From an uncultured Nitrososphaera sp. (lineage in GTDB: Archaea; Thermoproteota; Nitrososphaeria; Nitrososphaerales; Nitrososphaeraceae): a stretch of DNA of 64,000 nucleotides. The stretch is taken from assembly GCA_946480575.1 (NCBI GenBank), contig CAMLKF010000001.1:23197-87196 (forward strand). The letters run 5' to 3'. Numbering within the stretch: position 1 is the first letter of the stretch; every line of letters starts with the position of its first letter. A program made the position numbers and the translations under genes. Below are positions 24,818-32,844 of the stretch, in pieces. The notes under the pieces were generated by a model. It saw only the letters and a program-made list of their open reading frames with translations. It did no database searches and was not told where the DNA came from.

Positions 24818-26222
24818 CTGTAGCTGCCCTCACACCCGCCATGAAATCTTCAAGAGCAGAAGAAGGGATCCTGCAGCCGGCTGCGCCCGAATGGCCCCCG
24901 CCGGCGCCCTTGAAAGTCTGGGCGCAGTAGCGCATTATGAGACCTAGGTTGGCCTGTGACGTGCTGCCAAGGGCTTTTCTTGACGAGAATTTGTAGGTGC
25001 CGTCCTTTGTGAGCGTCCGTACGAAAAGAAGCCGGCCGCCGAGCGAGGGCGAGCCACTGAGGAGCGACGACACCGCCCCGAGCATGTCCTCTGCCACAAG
25101 CCCGTCGCCGTTGACAAAAACGTTCCTGCCGTCGTCAACGAGCCTCCACTTGTCAGCGAAAATGGTTGAAATATAGTTGCGGAGCGTCGTCCTGTAGGTG
25201 CTTACTATTTCTTCGCCGGCGCTCAGCATGTCGTTTCTGTCGCCCATGCATATCGCAATGCCTACGCCTGCCCTGCCTATCCTGCCGCAGGCATTGAGCA
25301 TCGTAGAAAACTCTCTTGCATCCCTCAGTTGGCTCCGCTTGTCCTCCCCTGACAGTGTATAGACGTAGCCTATCAGATCGTCTATGATACGAGTGGCCGC
25401 CTTGCTCGATCTTGCCACGAACTTGGCTATTGCATCAAGAATGGCGCTCTTTTCTTCCTGCGAAAACTCAGCCAGAACTCGCCAGCGCCCGTCCTCTTTT
25501 AGCTTTATCCCGGCGTTCTTAAGCAGGGCATGGCACCCCTCCCTGTTCCATGTCAGGCCATCGATGTATGGGAACGAAGTATACGCAAGCGCCTCGTGCA
25601 ATGGTCGTGTTTCGCGCCCCGTCAGCATGATGTCGAGCTCAACATTTATAAGCCCAAGCGACTGGGCGGTTTTCAGTATCTCTGAATTCAGCCCCGTGAA
25701 TGATCTTTTATCGCCTTGGTCCTGTCTGTCTGCGACTGCGGAAACGACTGCAACGCACGATAGGTCACGGTTCTTTTTGTCAAGGGCGCTTGCTGTCATG
25801 TAAGCCATGCCCCCGGCCGGCACCTCCCTGCCGCCGTCAACTCCATACTTCCACGCATTGAGTATCTGGCCGTCGTCGTCTGTCAGCATCTCCTGCTCAG
25901 GTATCTGGTGGTGGTCGATTACCGCCCACCTGTCACCAAGAGCCTTGCGCAAATCGGATGCCCATCCACCGCCGAGGTCAGTAATGACGTAAAAGTCACG
26001 GTTTTCGATCCTCATCCTCTCGATGATGCCCGTGTTCATATCAGAGACAGCCCTAATGCTGTACCTTGCGCCAAGGCGCGCAAGCGCAGTAGCGATTATA
26101 CTGCCCGATGTTATCCCGTCAGCGTCAATGTGGGTAATGACTGCTATCTCACTGCCGTTCTCTATGGCTGACCGGAGTTTTTCGCAAAAAGGTTTGAGAG
26201 CTTCTGCGAGCTTTATGCTCAT
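24789..26222 (-). CDS. DHH-family phosphoesterase, archaeal RecJ-like (GAN-type)
   Basis: 477 aa. Catalytic motifs are ITHIDADGITSGSIIATALA (DHD-type motif, about residues 29-48), the second Asp in VITDLGGGW, and VIDHHQIPE (DHH). The C-terminal DHHA1 domain ends with GGGHSGAAGCRIP. Proteins of this type are 5'-3' exonucleases or nanoRNases; one group works with GINS in the replisome. Position next to rps15 and pcc1 is a well-known archaeal context. Whether it is the replisome partner cannot be told from sequence. Confidence 0.85.
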   Translation of the reverse strand: MSIKLAEALKPFCEKLRSAIENGSEIAVITHIDADGITSGSIIATALARLGARYSIRAVSDMNTGIIERMRIENRDFYVITDLGGGWASDLRKALGDRWAVIDHHQIPEQEMLTDDDGQILNAWKYGVDGGREVPAGGMAYMTASALDKKNRDLSCVAVVSAVADRQDQGDKRSFTGLNSEILKTAQSLGLINVELDIMLTGRETRPLHEALAYTSFPYIDGLTWNREGCHALLKNAGIKLKEDGRWRVLAEFSQEEKSAILDAIAKFVARSSKAATRIIDDLIGYVYTLSGEDKRSQLRDAREFSTMLNACGRIGRAGVGIAICMGDRNDMLSAGEEIVSTYRTTLRNYISTIFADKWRLVDDGRNVFVNGDGLVAEDMLGAVSSLLSGSPSLGGRLLFVRTLTKDGTYKFSSRKALGSTSQANLGLIMRYCAQTFKGAGGGHSGAAGCRIPSSALEDFMAGVRAATGDPKFATTS

Positions 26223-26227
26223 ACTTA

Positions 26228-26677
26228 CTACTCTAGCTGAGCAATTACGGCTGCGTATTTCCAGTTCTGCGGAAGCTTGCCAACATGCTTGTAGTATTTT
26301 GAGAGCCTATGTATCTTGGCCTCTACAAGCTCGAGCGAGCGGACATTTCTGTGGTCGCTGTTGTGAACCTTAAGGTGCCTTTGAAGTCCAATAGCCTTCT
26401 TGACTAGCTTGTCGAGATCCTCAGGCATTTCTGGCTTGATGTTGTTCTCAGCCAGCACTTCCGTGATGCTCTTGCCAACAACCGGCTTGAGGAGCGGTAT
26501 TGCGTGCTCGTCTCTGAGCTTTAGGCCAATTTCGCTTGGGCTCAGGCCGTCCTTTGAAAGCTTGACAACAAGGGATGAGATCTGTTCCGGGCTCTGGTTC
26601 AGCCAAGAGGGTGGACTCTTTGATGTAGGACGGATTGAATGAGACTTGCCATGAGTGTGAACGTGAATACGAGCCAT
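26228..26677 (-). CDS. rps15: Ribosomal protein uS15
   Basis: 149 aa, archaeal/eukaryotic long form with an N-terminal extension starting MARIHVHTHGKSHSIRPTSK. The conserved core is HLKVHNSDHRNVRSLELVEA followed by KIHRLSKYYKHVGKLPQNWK. It leads the minus-strand cluster rps15-recJ-pcc1-serS-rps3ae. The spacing to the DHH gene is five nucleotides. Confidence 0.95.
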   Translation of the reverse strand: MARIHVHTHGKSHSIRPTSKSPPSWLNQSPEQISSLVVKLSKDGLSPSEIGLKLRDEHAIPLLKPVVGKSITEVLAENNIKPEMPEDLDKLVKKAIGLQRHLKVHNSDHRNVRSLELVEAKIHRLSKYYKHVGKLPQNWKYAAVIAQLE

Positions 26678-26703
26678 ATAGGACGGGTATGAACAATCAA
26701 TCC

Positions 26704-26713
26704 CTTAAATATC
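26704..26713 (+). promoter_or_regulatory. TATA-like box for the 43-aa ORF at 26737
   Basis: CTTAAATATC is centred about 28 nt upstream of the ATG at 26737, fitting a leaderless transcript. It is divergent from the rps15 promoter. Confidence 0.4.
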
Positions 26714-26736
26714 ATTCGCCAGGCAAGAGCAATGCT

Positions 26737-26868
26737 ATGCAGCATGCGGTAACGATAATGCTCTCGGCCATAAACAGGCTTTTTCAAGCCTGTAAGAGTA
26801 AGGCTACTTCAGCTTCCTACAAAAAGGCTATACGTCAGTTTGAATTACTTCAACAAAATGTGGAATAA
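26737..26868 (+). CDS. Possible small helical protein, 43 aa
   Basis: ATG 26737 gives MQHAVTIMLSAINRLFQACK and a basic, glutamine-rich second half. The only support is an open frame with a correctly placed TATA-like box. No domain is seen. A short protein or a regulatory transcript are both possible. Confidence 0.35.
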   Translation: MQHAVTIMLSAINRLFQACKSKATSASYKKAIRQFELLQQNVE

Positions 26869-26888
26869 AGCGTTTACAATATTTTAAT

Positions 26889-26898
26889 CATATATAAT
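26889..26898 (+). promoter_or_regulatory. TATA box for the zinc-finger ORF at 26919
   Basis: CATATATAAT lies about 25-26 nt upstream of the ATG at 26919; it is one of the best TATA matches in the window and predicts a leaderless mRNA. Confidence 0.55.
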
Positions 26899-26918
26899 GT
26901 AGGTACTTGCTAGCCTCG

Positions 26919-27050
26919 ATGTCCTCAAGTGAACTACTCATTTGCAAAATGTGTGGAAAAGAGTTTCCCACCCTGGATGACCTTAGAGAGCATATGGAAC
27001 TGGAACGAAAGGAGCAAGTACTTCGAAACAAAGGCTATGATGATGGCTAA
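26919..27050 (+). CDS. 43-aa single zinc-finger protein
   Basis: ATG at 26919, stop TAA at 27048-27050. The product is MSSSELLICKMCGKEFPTLD followed by DLREHMELERKEQVLRNK. It has the C2H2-finger layout C-x2-C-x12-H with the hydrophobic positions F and L in place, but the expected second His is replaced by Glu/Leu in HMELE, so zinc would have three ligands or a substitute. A strong TATA box supports expression. Likely a nucleic-acid-binding or adaptor microprotein; function unknown. Confidence 0.55.
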   Translation: MSSSELLICKMCGKEFPTLDDLREHMELERKEQVLRNKGYDDG

Positions 27051-27374
27051 TCTGTCTTGAGTATTGTTTTACCGTAATTTGGTGGGTGATATATCGAGCC
27101 AAGGTCTTGGTTCGAACTCCTTCATAAAATGAAAGAGGATGCCGCAGATAAAGCGTCTTATTGCATTACACTGAAACATTGATAACCTAAGCCTTAAAGT
27201 TCTTGTCTAATAATTATTCCAAAAACGTAAAATTATGCAAAGGTGGCGGCCATACTTTTTGCTATTTAGAAGCCAAGATGATAAGAAAGGAGGCTGTCCG
27301 AGCTGCTATAGATTGTTAGACTCAACGCCCCTGGGACCCCACCGTATAAATAGGCATTTTGTCAGTCAGTCGAT
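27051..27374. other. Gene-free stretch
   Basis: No credible frame on either strand. GGTTCGAACTCC at about 27110-27121 mimics a tRNA T-loop but its stem does not pair and no acceptor or anticodon arm is found. ATAAATAG at 27345-27352 is the TATA box for the gene at 27375. Confidence 0.5.
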
Positions 27375-27695
27375 GTGAAATCGCATATATATATGCGGTC
27401 GAAGTATAAGAACCATAGAAGCAGAACCGAAATCGCTGCGCAAATCTTGCAAGCAGCAAATGGCCACGATGAAATAACCAAAACCAAGATAATGTACAAG
27501 GCATTTCTCACATACGCACAGCTACAGGAATACCTCGCAATTTTGATACAAAATGGACTTTTAGAATATTTGAGTGGAACAAAAAGTTACAAGACTACTG
27601 AAAAAGGCTTGAGGTTTCTAAAGATTTATGAAAAAATGGAGGAAGAACTAACGATGATAGATACGAAATTGCCTGAAGGGCAGAATAATAAATGA
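27375..27695 (+). CDS. Winged-helix DNA-binding protein, 106 aa
   Basis: The GTG at 27375 lies 27 nt after the TATA box CCGTATAAATAGG; the ATG at 27393 (MRSKYKNHRSRTEI) is the alternative start. The sequence matches the small archaeal winged-helix family common in thaumarchaea: SRTEIAAQILQAANGHDEITKTKIMYKAFLTYAQLQEYL is helix 1-3, then GLLEYLSGTKSYKTTEKGLRFL is the wing. A C-terminal helix may dimerise. Probably a transcription regulator; target unknown. Confidence 0.75.
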   Translation: MKSHIYMRSKYKNHRSRTEIAAQILQAANGHDEITKTKIMYKAFLTYAQLQEYLAILIQNGLLEYLSGTKSYKTTEKGLRFLKIYEKMEEELTMIDTKLPEGQNNK

Positions 27696-27824
27696 ATATA
27701 ATAATGGGCGCCGATGGGCCGCCCACTATTTTTTGCACGTGTCCTCCAGCCGCAAGGCAAGCACATTCGAGGGGGAGGAAGCCCTAGCAATTTCCTGAAA
27801 CATTTTGAGTAAGTAGCTCTAGCC

Positions 27825-28234
27825 ATGCGACTAATAGCTCCAGCACCCAGCAGAGAGTTGTTTGAAGATATGGTAAGAAGGCTAGAGAAGATAGACCAAG
27901 AGCCTCGTGCTGGCGTCCTGATAAGTCACCTTTTCATTGAGTATTACCTCGATTGGATAGTCCGTAAGAAGGTAGGAAAATCTGAAAAGGCAATAGAGGA
28001 GTTAATGTTCAAGAAAAAACTTGTCTTGACAGGTTGTAAGAATATTCTGTCTACCAAACTACTGTATAGCTAGATTTGGTAAATAAGATCCATAACCATT
28101 TCGCTCATAACATCCACATTGAGTCAGAATATTTCGATAAAGAATTTGGCCAACTCCTACAATGTTTCCATGAGTACAATCATCTAGCCCGTCCCAATAA
28201 CAATCTAGCTTTTTATTATACTTGCAGCAAATAA
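27825..28234 (+). pseudogene. HEPN/DUF4145-like small protein, frameshifted
   Basis: The first frame (from ATG 27825) reads SRELFEDMVRRLEKIDQEPR and VLISHLFIEYYLDWIVRKKV, the helical start of a HEPN or MltR-like domain, and then runs into nonsense and a stop at 28071. From 28073 a second frame gives DLVNKIHNHFAHNIHIESEY, with an N-x3-H motif (IHNHFAH, compare RNxxAH), and ends at TAA 28232-28234. A frame change of one or two bases, with loss of the linking helix, lies near 28020-28070. The family assignment is from pattern only. Confidence 0.5.
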
Positions 28235-28246
28235 TAATAATAATAA
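28228..28246. repeat. AAT trinucleotide microsatellite
   Basis: About six tandem AAT units at the end of the HEPN-like remnant. Confidence 0.7.
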
Positions 28247-28429
28247 AGATACTGCTTCAAACGCCATAATATTAAGAGATTTCTGATGGACCAGTAGGCA
28301 AAAGCAACAAGGAGGGCCTAACTGAACAAAGGGAAACTCCAAATTTTAACCTTCAGCCTATTTAACCTATACAAAAGATCGATTGTGTGAACGGGAGAGC
28401 GATTTGAGCTCTTTACTTCATAACGAGGA

Positions 28430-28828
28430 TTAGGATACAATGTCAGGCCCTTTAGTAAGACCGTTCTCATGGCAGATCTTTGCCATTGATAGGTGGCGTT
28501 CATAGTCTCGCTCTGACAACCGGAAGGATACGATTCTAACCCTTCTATCCTTCTTTTTCTCCTCCTCCTCCTCCTGCTGCTTCTCCATCATCGTCATTGT
28601 TACGTTTTCTTGATTGTGATTTGTGTTAATGATGGCGTATATGGGTGGAGAAGAAGAGGAGAGGGATATTGTAGCGACATCATCATCATCATCATCAACA
28701 GAAATGATGATTTCTTCTCCATCAGCACCTTCGTCAGAAAGAAGCTGGAATGGCGGCGACGGCGGCTGCTGCTTATTTTGTCGTTCATGGTCATGATGCT
28801 GCTGCTTCCGGTGTGGGTCCTGAGCCAT
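28430..28828 (-). CDS. Ribbon-helix-helix-like protein with a low-complexity N-terminus, 132 aa
   Basis: Residues 1-95 are low-complexity: His/Gln-rich, then an Asp run from GAT/CAT repeats, then Glu/Lys. The C-terminus RRVRIVSFRLSERDYERHLS is a good beta-strand plus helix of a ribbon-helix-helix DNA-binding domain, but the second helix (LTKGPDIVS) is cut short. In another frame the sequence continues LTLYPNPRYEVKSSNRSP, so a frameshift may have removed the end. Could be real, truncated, or partly a product of the repeats. Confidence 0.4.
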   Translation of the reverse strand: MAQDPHRKQQHHDHERQNKQQPPSPPFQLLSDEGADGEEIIISVDDDDDDVATISLSSSSPPIYAIINTNHNQENVTMTMMEKQQEEEEEKKKDRRVRIVSFRLSERDYERHLSMAKICHENGLTKGPDIVS

Positions 28829-29558
28829 GGATCGGATATAGTACTATCTAAACGCGCTTCACAGCTTTAAAGATACCGGCCGCCGCCGCATCGAATGATG
28901 TGTATGTCTGTATATACACACATCATGTGCATGTAAGCGGCGCACGTAAGCAGGGCGCGCGTAAGCAGCTTACAAAATTATGTAAACATGTTGACATGTA
29001 ACTTTTTTCCTGAAATCTTTAGGGGCGTGTTTTGTTGTGTCGTTTTTGTGATAGACACGCGTGTCGTCATACATGTCGTCATGCTTTTTGTCATGGCTCA
29101 CCTCGTAGTATCCCATGACATACGACAGAGATAGTTGAGCGTGTCGTCGGGTTGTGTCGTGGTGTTTTCGACACAGATTCAACACAACAGATTTGACCCC
29201 CAGATGTTATAATAACATTTCAGCAGCTGGCTATCAGGTTGTGATTCTAAGCATACTTTGAGTTATTCATTATATACGGTTGTGTGTAAGCGGTAGCGGG
29301 GAGGAAAATGCCTTGGCCAAAAATGCATGCAAGCTTTTCAGCCAGCCCAAATAGCTTCTAGCAGTATTCTTGCTGGCAGCAGGTATAGTCTCGATGTAAC
29401 TTGTGAGGCGTAGCTAATAACTTGCAAGCACCTACTACAATGAGGCTCTTTTATATATTCATCTGTCCTCTATTGCCTTTTAAGATAGACGGCTCGTTAT
29501 CTATCATGCCCTAAATAAGGCAGAATTGTCGACTTTCAAAACAGACCGCGACCAAAAT
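28829..29558. other. Long gene-poor stretch with short repeats
   Basis: About 700 bp with no protein frame I would support. A 71-codon minus-strand frame at 28970-29185 is rich in Asp/His/Lys from TGTCGTC-type repeats and is not convincing. Short motifs repeat: GTAAGC (see the separate entry), TGTCGTC at about 29060-29150, and again GTAAGCGG near 29286. A TATA-like ATTATATACG near 29270 could start a non-coding RNA, but no known RNA fold is recognised. Confidence 0.4.
28933..28972. repeat. Cluster of GTAAGC repeats with an inverted copy
   Basis: GTAAGC occurs at 28933, 28946 and 28961 (spacing 13 and 15) and is followed by the inverted form GCTTAC at 28967. A small site cluster of unknown meaning. 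Confidence 0.5.
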
Positions 29559-29566
29559 GTATATAT
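29559..29566 (+). promoter_or_regulatory. TATA box for the gene at 29592
   Basis: GTATATAT is centred about 29 nt upstream of ATG 29592 and decides this start over the TTG at 29526. Confidence 0.55.
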
Positions 29567-29591
29567 CTTTGCATTATTGTGCATAAAGATA

Positions 29592-29834
29592 ATGGTCTTC
29601 GAACCTCTAATTGGGCAGATAGGTCCGGCGTACGACCCTCTTTTCTACGACGTCATGGTCTACATATTCGGAACCATGCTGTTTGCGGTGTTCCTGCTGG
29701 GGGTCATTGCCTTCTGGCTGAGAAGGAAGGGTCTCGGTGGTGGCTCCGCAAAGGAAAGATGGGCGCAAGAACTGGAAAGGTACTTTGAGCGGGAGCAGAT
29801 CGGCCTCATTCCAGACGAAAAGCACCACTGGTAA
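29592..29834 (+). CDS. Single-helix membrane protein, 80 aa
   Basis: Begins MVFEPLIGQIGPAYDPLFYD, then a transmembrane segment VMVYIFGTMLFAVFLLGVIA (about residues 21-40) and a charged cytoplasmic tail with a long helix (AKERWAQELERYFEREQ). The upstream TTG-initiated frame would add an unlikely 22 residues; the TATA box favours ATG 29592. Small tail-anchored-like subunits of membrane complexes look like this, but no complex is identified. Confidence 0.6.
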   Translation: MVFEPLIGQIGPAYDPLFYDVMVYIFGTMLFAVFLLGVIAFWLRRKGLGGGSAKERWAQELERYFEREQIGLIPDEKHHW

Positions 29835-29920
29835 AAACCTCGGGCTACGTGCCCTCTATCTCATTTTCTTTGTCTTGTTTTCTCAATGAATAATAATCCG
29901 GCTACTCCATCTAGATCCAG

Positions 29921-31000
29921 TTGAACATAGTGCTTGTCTTCCCTTCCCAATTCTCGCCTAGAGAGGCACTGGCACAGGCTATAAGGAAAGCTGCCGGAAG
30001 CAAGATTGAGATATCTTTCGAAGGAGACTCCCTCGTCTGCAAATCAGAGGACACTGTAGAGCTAGCTTGGAAGCTGACCAACCTGTGCGGAATCGACACA
30101 GTTGCTATAGCAAAAAAGGTTTCAAGAGAGTTTTCTGACGTTTCGAATACGATCGTTGAAGTCGGCAAAAAGGTGATTCTGCCGGGCAAGAAATTCCACG
30201 TCAAAGTCACCCAGACTAGCAAGGCGGACTATGTTGATAGAGACATCGAATTTGCTTCGTCAGCCACGCTTACTGCCAAGCTTGCCGGCATAAACGCAAG
30301 ACCGGCGAAAAATGAGGATGAAGCCGACAAAGTAGTTCTCACCTTCATTGGCAAAGATGCAGCATACGTTTGCATGGATGTCATCGAGGGTTCCGGCGGA
30401 GTTCCTTTTGGTTTGCTTGGCAGAGCATCCTGCAGCCTCCGCAGTGGGCAGTCATTTTTTTCATGCCTGTATGCCGTAAAAGCAGGATTCGTGCCTGAAC
30501 TAGTTTTGCTATATGCCGACGAAAATGAGCTTCTAGAAGGCGCCAAGATTGCTCAGGCTCTGACAAAACAAACAGTCATGCAGGAGCATAGACTACGGCT
30601 GGTTCCCATTCGCATTCCTGCTGCTGATGAAAGCACGGTAAACCTCGCAAAAGACCTGATAGCTTTGCGAATTCTGCTGCACGTCTCAAACAAGAGCATA
30701 GTGCTTCCATTTTCTCTGTTCACCCATCCACGATGGTTCATTGAATCAGTCATACGGGAAGCAGTATTGGCTGACAAGACTCCTTACATGCCGATGATGC
30801 TTTTGCCTGACGATCTGGCGAATTTCATTCGCGGTTCGCCAGAACCTTGTGCTAGGTCAATTCCTAGAGTAACGAAAAGCGAGTTCCAGAAATACAACCG
30901 CGAAATCGACTCTGCTGTCAGGACATCGCTAAAGCGCATGAATGCGCTGAAGTTAAAGGTAGGACCTGACTATCTGCACGACATTCTCGATTCCATTTAG
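29921..31000 (+). CDS. THUMP-domain protein, ThiI-like with a degenerate PP-loop
   Basis: 359 aa, TTG start about 28 nt behind GAATAATAATCC. Residues 55-125 form a THUMP domain (GKKFHVKVTQTSKADYVDRD followed by IEFASSATL). The next part (GGVPFGLLGRASCSLRSGQS) aligns by eye with the ThiI region GGIGLPVGSQGK...LLSGGIDSPVA, but the ATP-binding SGGxDS is replaced by RSGQSFFS. So it resembles 4-thiouridine synthetase ThiI without an intact PP-loop, and may only bind tRNA. The 3' end overlaps the convergent glycosyltransferase by 48 bases. Confidence 0.6.
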   Translation: MNIVLVFPSQFSPREALAQAIRKAAGSKIEISFEGDSLVCKSEDTVELAWKLTNLCGIDTVAIAKKVSREFSDVSNTIVEVGKKVILPGKKFHVKVTQTSKADYVDRDIEFASSATLTAKLAGINARPAKNEDEADKVVLTFIGKDAAYVCMDVIEGSGGVPFGLLGRASCSLRSGQSFFSCLYAVKAGFVPELVLLYADENELLEGAKIAQALTKQTVMQEHRLRLVPIRIPAADESTVNLAKDLIALRILLHVSNKSIVLPFSLFTHPRWFIESVIREAVLADKTPYMPMMLLPDDLANFIRGSPEPCARSIPRVTKSEFQKYNREIDSAVRTSLKRMNALKLKVGPDYLHDILDSI

Positions 31001-32125
31001 TTTTTCCGTCATCTTTTGGAGCTCGGCTGCCTTTCTCCTGTATTGGGGATTGCCCAGCACTTCTGAAATGCTGCTTGCGAGCTGCTCTGCCTTCAGACCC
31101 TTTGGGCGGAGCATCACGCCCATGCCGAGCTCGGCTATTTTCGCAGAGTTGCCGAGCTGCTCGCCGTGGTTCTCTATTGGCACAGTGACCACGGGCCTGC
31201 CAAACTGGATTGCCTCAGACAGGGCGACGTGCCCACCCCGGAGCACCACAAGCTCGCTCATGGCAAATATCTCGTCTCGAACCGGGCACCACTCGTAGTA
31301 CCAGCCCGACTCGCCAACCTTCCTTGGCTCAGTTGACCCCCTTGCGTTGCCCTCCGAAATGACGAACTGGATTTTCGAGTCAAGCATTTTGGAGGCTTGT
31401 AGTGCGACCCTGAGAAGAGCCATGCGGGTCCCGGCCGGCCCGCTGACATGTATAAACACAACCGGCCTTGACCTGTCAAACTCCAACTTTTTTACAACCC
31501 TGTTCACTTCGCCTTCGGTAACAAAAGGCTTGGGCGACGTAAAGCCGATGTATTCCAATCTGGGTGCTGTCGAGCCGACTTCCCACACGTTGTGGGCCGA
31601 TATCGTATAGGGGGGCGGTAGGTCGGGAATCAGCACCCTGTCGGCCATGTTCCACATTGACCCTAGGAGTTCGCCGACCATCTTTTCAAAGAGGCGCGCC
31701 ACTGCAAGCTCTCTCAAGCGCGGCGATAGCAGTAGCTTGACCTGGTTCAGGATCACTATAGACGGTATCCTGAGGAGTTTTGCCGCCAGAAGCGGCGACA
31801 GCCTGGAATCTGACACGATTATGTCTGGGCTGTACGCCGTCATGTTGCGTGTCTCTTGGCTCACCTGCCGGGAAAAGTTGGCAAACCATAGCGGGATGTT
31901 GGCCAAGCTGTTCTTTATGGAAAAGCCGCCCTCCATACTCCACGCAAATTCCACTGGCGCGACAGTGGCGCACTCATAGCCTCTCATCGTGATGTAGCTT
32001 GCCGCCTCGCCAAACGAGGAAAACCTGACCCTGACATCGTTGTTCTGAAGCTGATCCGCAACCATCACCAGCCGGCTTGCGTGTCCAAGGCCCACCCCGT
32101 ATGGCGCAAAATAGGCTACGCCCAC
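30953..32125 (-). CDS. GT28/MurG-like glycosyltransferase, 390 aa
   Basis: GT-B fold. N-terminal FAPYGVGLGHASRLVMVAD is the glycine-rich acceptor loop and VSDSRLSPLLAAKLLRIPSI matches the family. The C-terminal domain has VFIHVSGPAGTRMALL, the nucleotide-sugar-binding segment VLRGGHVALSEAIQFGRPVV and PIENHGEQLGNS. These are the MurG/UDP-glucuronosyl-type donor-site motifs. It probably adds a sugar to a lipid or carotenoid-like acceptor; the donor is unknown. Confidence 0.83.
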   Translation of the reverse strand: MGVAYFAPYGVGLGHASRLVMVADQLQNNDVRVRFSSFGEAASYITMRGYECATVAPVEFAWSMEGGFSIKNSLANIPLWFANFSRQVSQETRNMTAYSPDIIVSDSRLSPLLAAKLLRIPSIVILNQVKLLLSPRLRELAVARLFEKMVGELLGSMWNMADRVLIPDLPPPYTISAHNVWEVGSTAPRLEYIGFTSPKPFVTEGEVNRVVKKLEFDRSRPVVFIHVSGPAGTRMALLRVALQASKMLDSKIQFVISEGNARGSTEPRKVGESGWYYEWCPVRDEIFAMSELVVLRGGHVALSEAIQFGRPVVTVPIENHGEQLGNSAKIAELGMGVMLRPKGLKAEQLASSISEVLGNPQYRRKAAELQKMTEKLNGIENVVQIVRSYL

Positions 32126-32162
32126 GCGCAGGAATTAGTTGGTTTGATTATATATTATATTG

Positions 32163-32759
32163 TTAGAGTTTAAGCCTCACTGTGCTGCCGCCGGGTTCGA
32201 GCTCCTTGAAGACTACTGCCTGGAACCTGTACAGCTTGCACGCGGGGTCGAGCCAGGTATCAGACGGCGCCCCTGCTTTATAGCAGATGTTTGCCAGGTA
32301 CTCGTCGACATCCCACTTGAGCTCGACAGGGACCTGCGGCAGCAGCAATCCAAAGCCATAGGGCCAGCTGAGGATGAGGCCGTCCCTGCCGACCCTTATT
32401 TCTTTTTTGTAATCTGCGGGCTTGCACATTATCTCCTCTGGCGGCGTCAGCACGCTCACTTCAAAAATGATGCTGCCCAGCTCAGGCCTGTCGACAGGCG
32501 GAAAGCGCGGGTCTTCTGTGGCCGCAGCTATGGCGGCCTCTATTACTGACTGGCGTAGTTTTTTCTCTGGGAGCGGAAAGCCGATGCAGCCACGCAGGTG
32601 CTCTTCTTTGTTCCTTGTCAGGTAGTTGAGAGTGACAAATACCCCGGCCCTGTCAGAGACATCCTTGTCAGGGCGCATGACTGCAGACTCTGACAGGTAT
32701 GTTTCAACAGCTCTCCTTGCCAGCCTGACAAGCTCGGCGCCCTCGCCGTCAGAGATCAA
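32163..32759 (-). CDS. AMMECR1 domain protein
   Basis: 198 aa. The strictly conserved signature LRGCIGF is present (residues about 54-60), with LRQSVIEAAIAAATEDPRFP and the paired VSVLTPPEEI. FEVSVL and WPYGFGLLLPQVPVE complete the fold. AMMECR1 proteins occur in all three domains and often lie beside radical SAM or MEMO genes; no such partner is adjacent. Activity unknown, possibly RNA or base modification. Confidence 0.92.
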   Translation of the reverse strand: MISDGEGAELVRLARRAVETYLSESAVMRPDKDVSDRAGVFVTLNYLTRNKEEHLRGCIGFPLPEKKLRQSVIEAAIAAATEDPRFPPVDRPELGSIIFEVSVLTPPEEIMCKPADYKKEIRVGRDGLILSWPYGFGLLLPQVPVELKWDVDEYLANICYKAGAPSDTWLDPACKLYRFQAVVFKELEPGGSTVRLKL

Positions 32760-32844
32760 TATATGAAGACTGCATCACACGGATTAAAAAAGTGATGTCC
32801 TCTAGTAGTTTATTTCAGTACTCTACCATGTTACCGATTTTAAT

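Noticed and set aside
27100..27130. GGTTCGAACTCC resembling a tRNA T-loop
   Set aside because: The T-stem does not pair, and no acceptor stem, D-arm or anticodon arm can be built around it on either strand.
28570..28700. CRISPR-like array from CAT/GAT repeats
   Set aside because: They are simple trinucleotide runs without spacers of constant length.
28970..29185. 71-codon minus-strand frame
   Set aside because: Composition is driven by TGTCGTC-like repeats (Asp/His/Lys-rich), no promoter at the right distance and no domain.
29280..29520. Possible structured RNA (GGGGAGGAAAATGCC resembles the start of an RNase P RNA conserved region)
   Set aside because: Only a few bases match; the other conserved RNase P RNA regions are not found and the stretch is too short.
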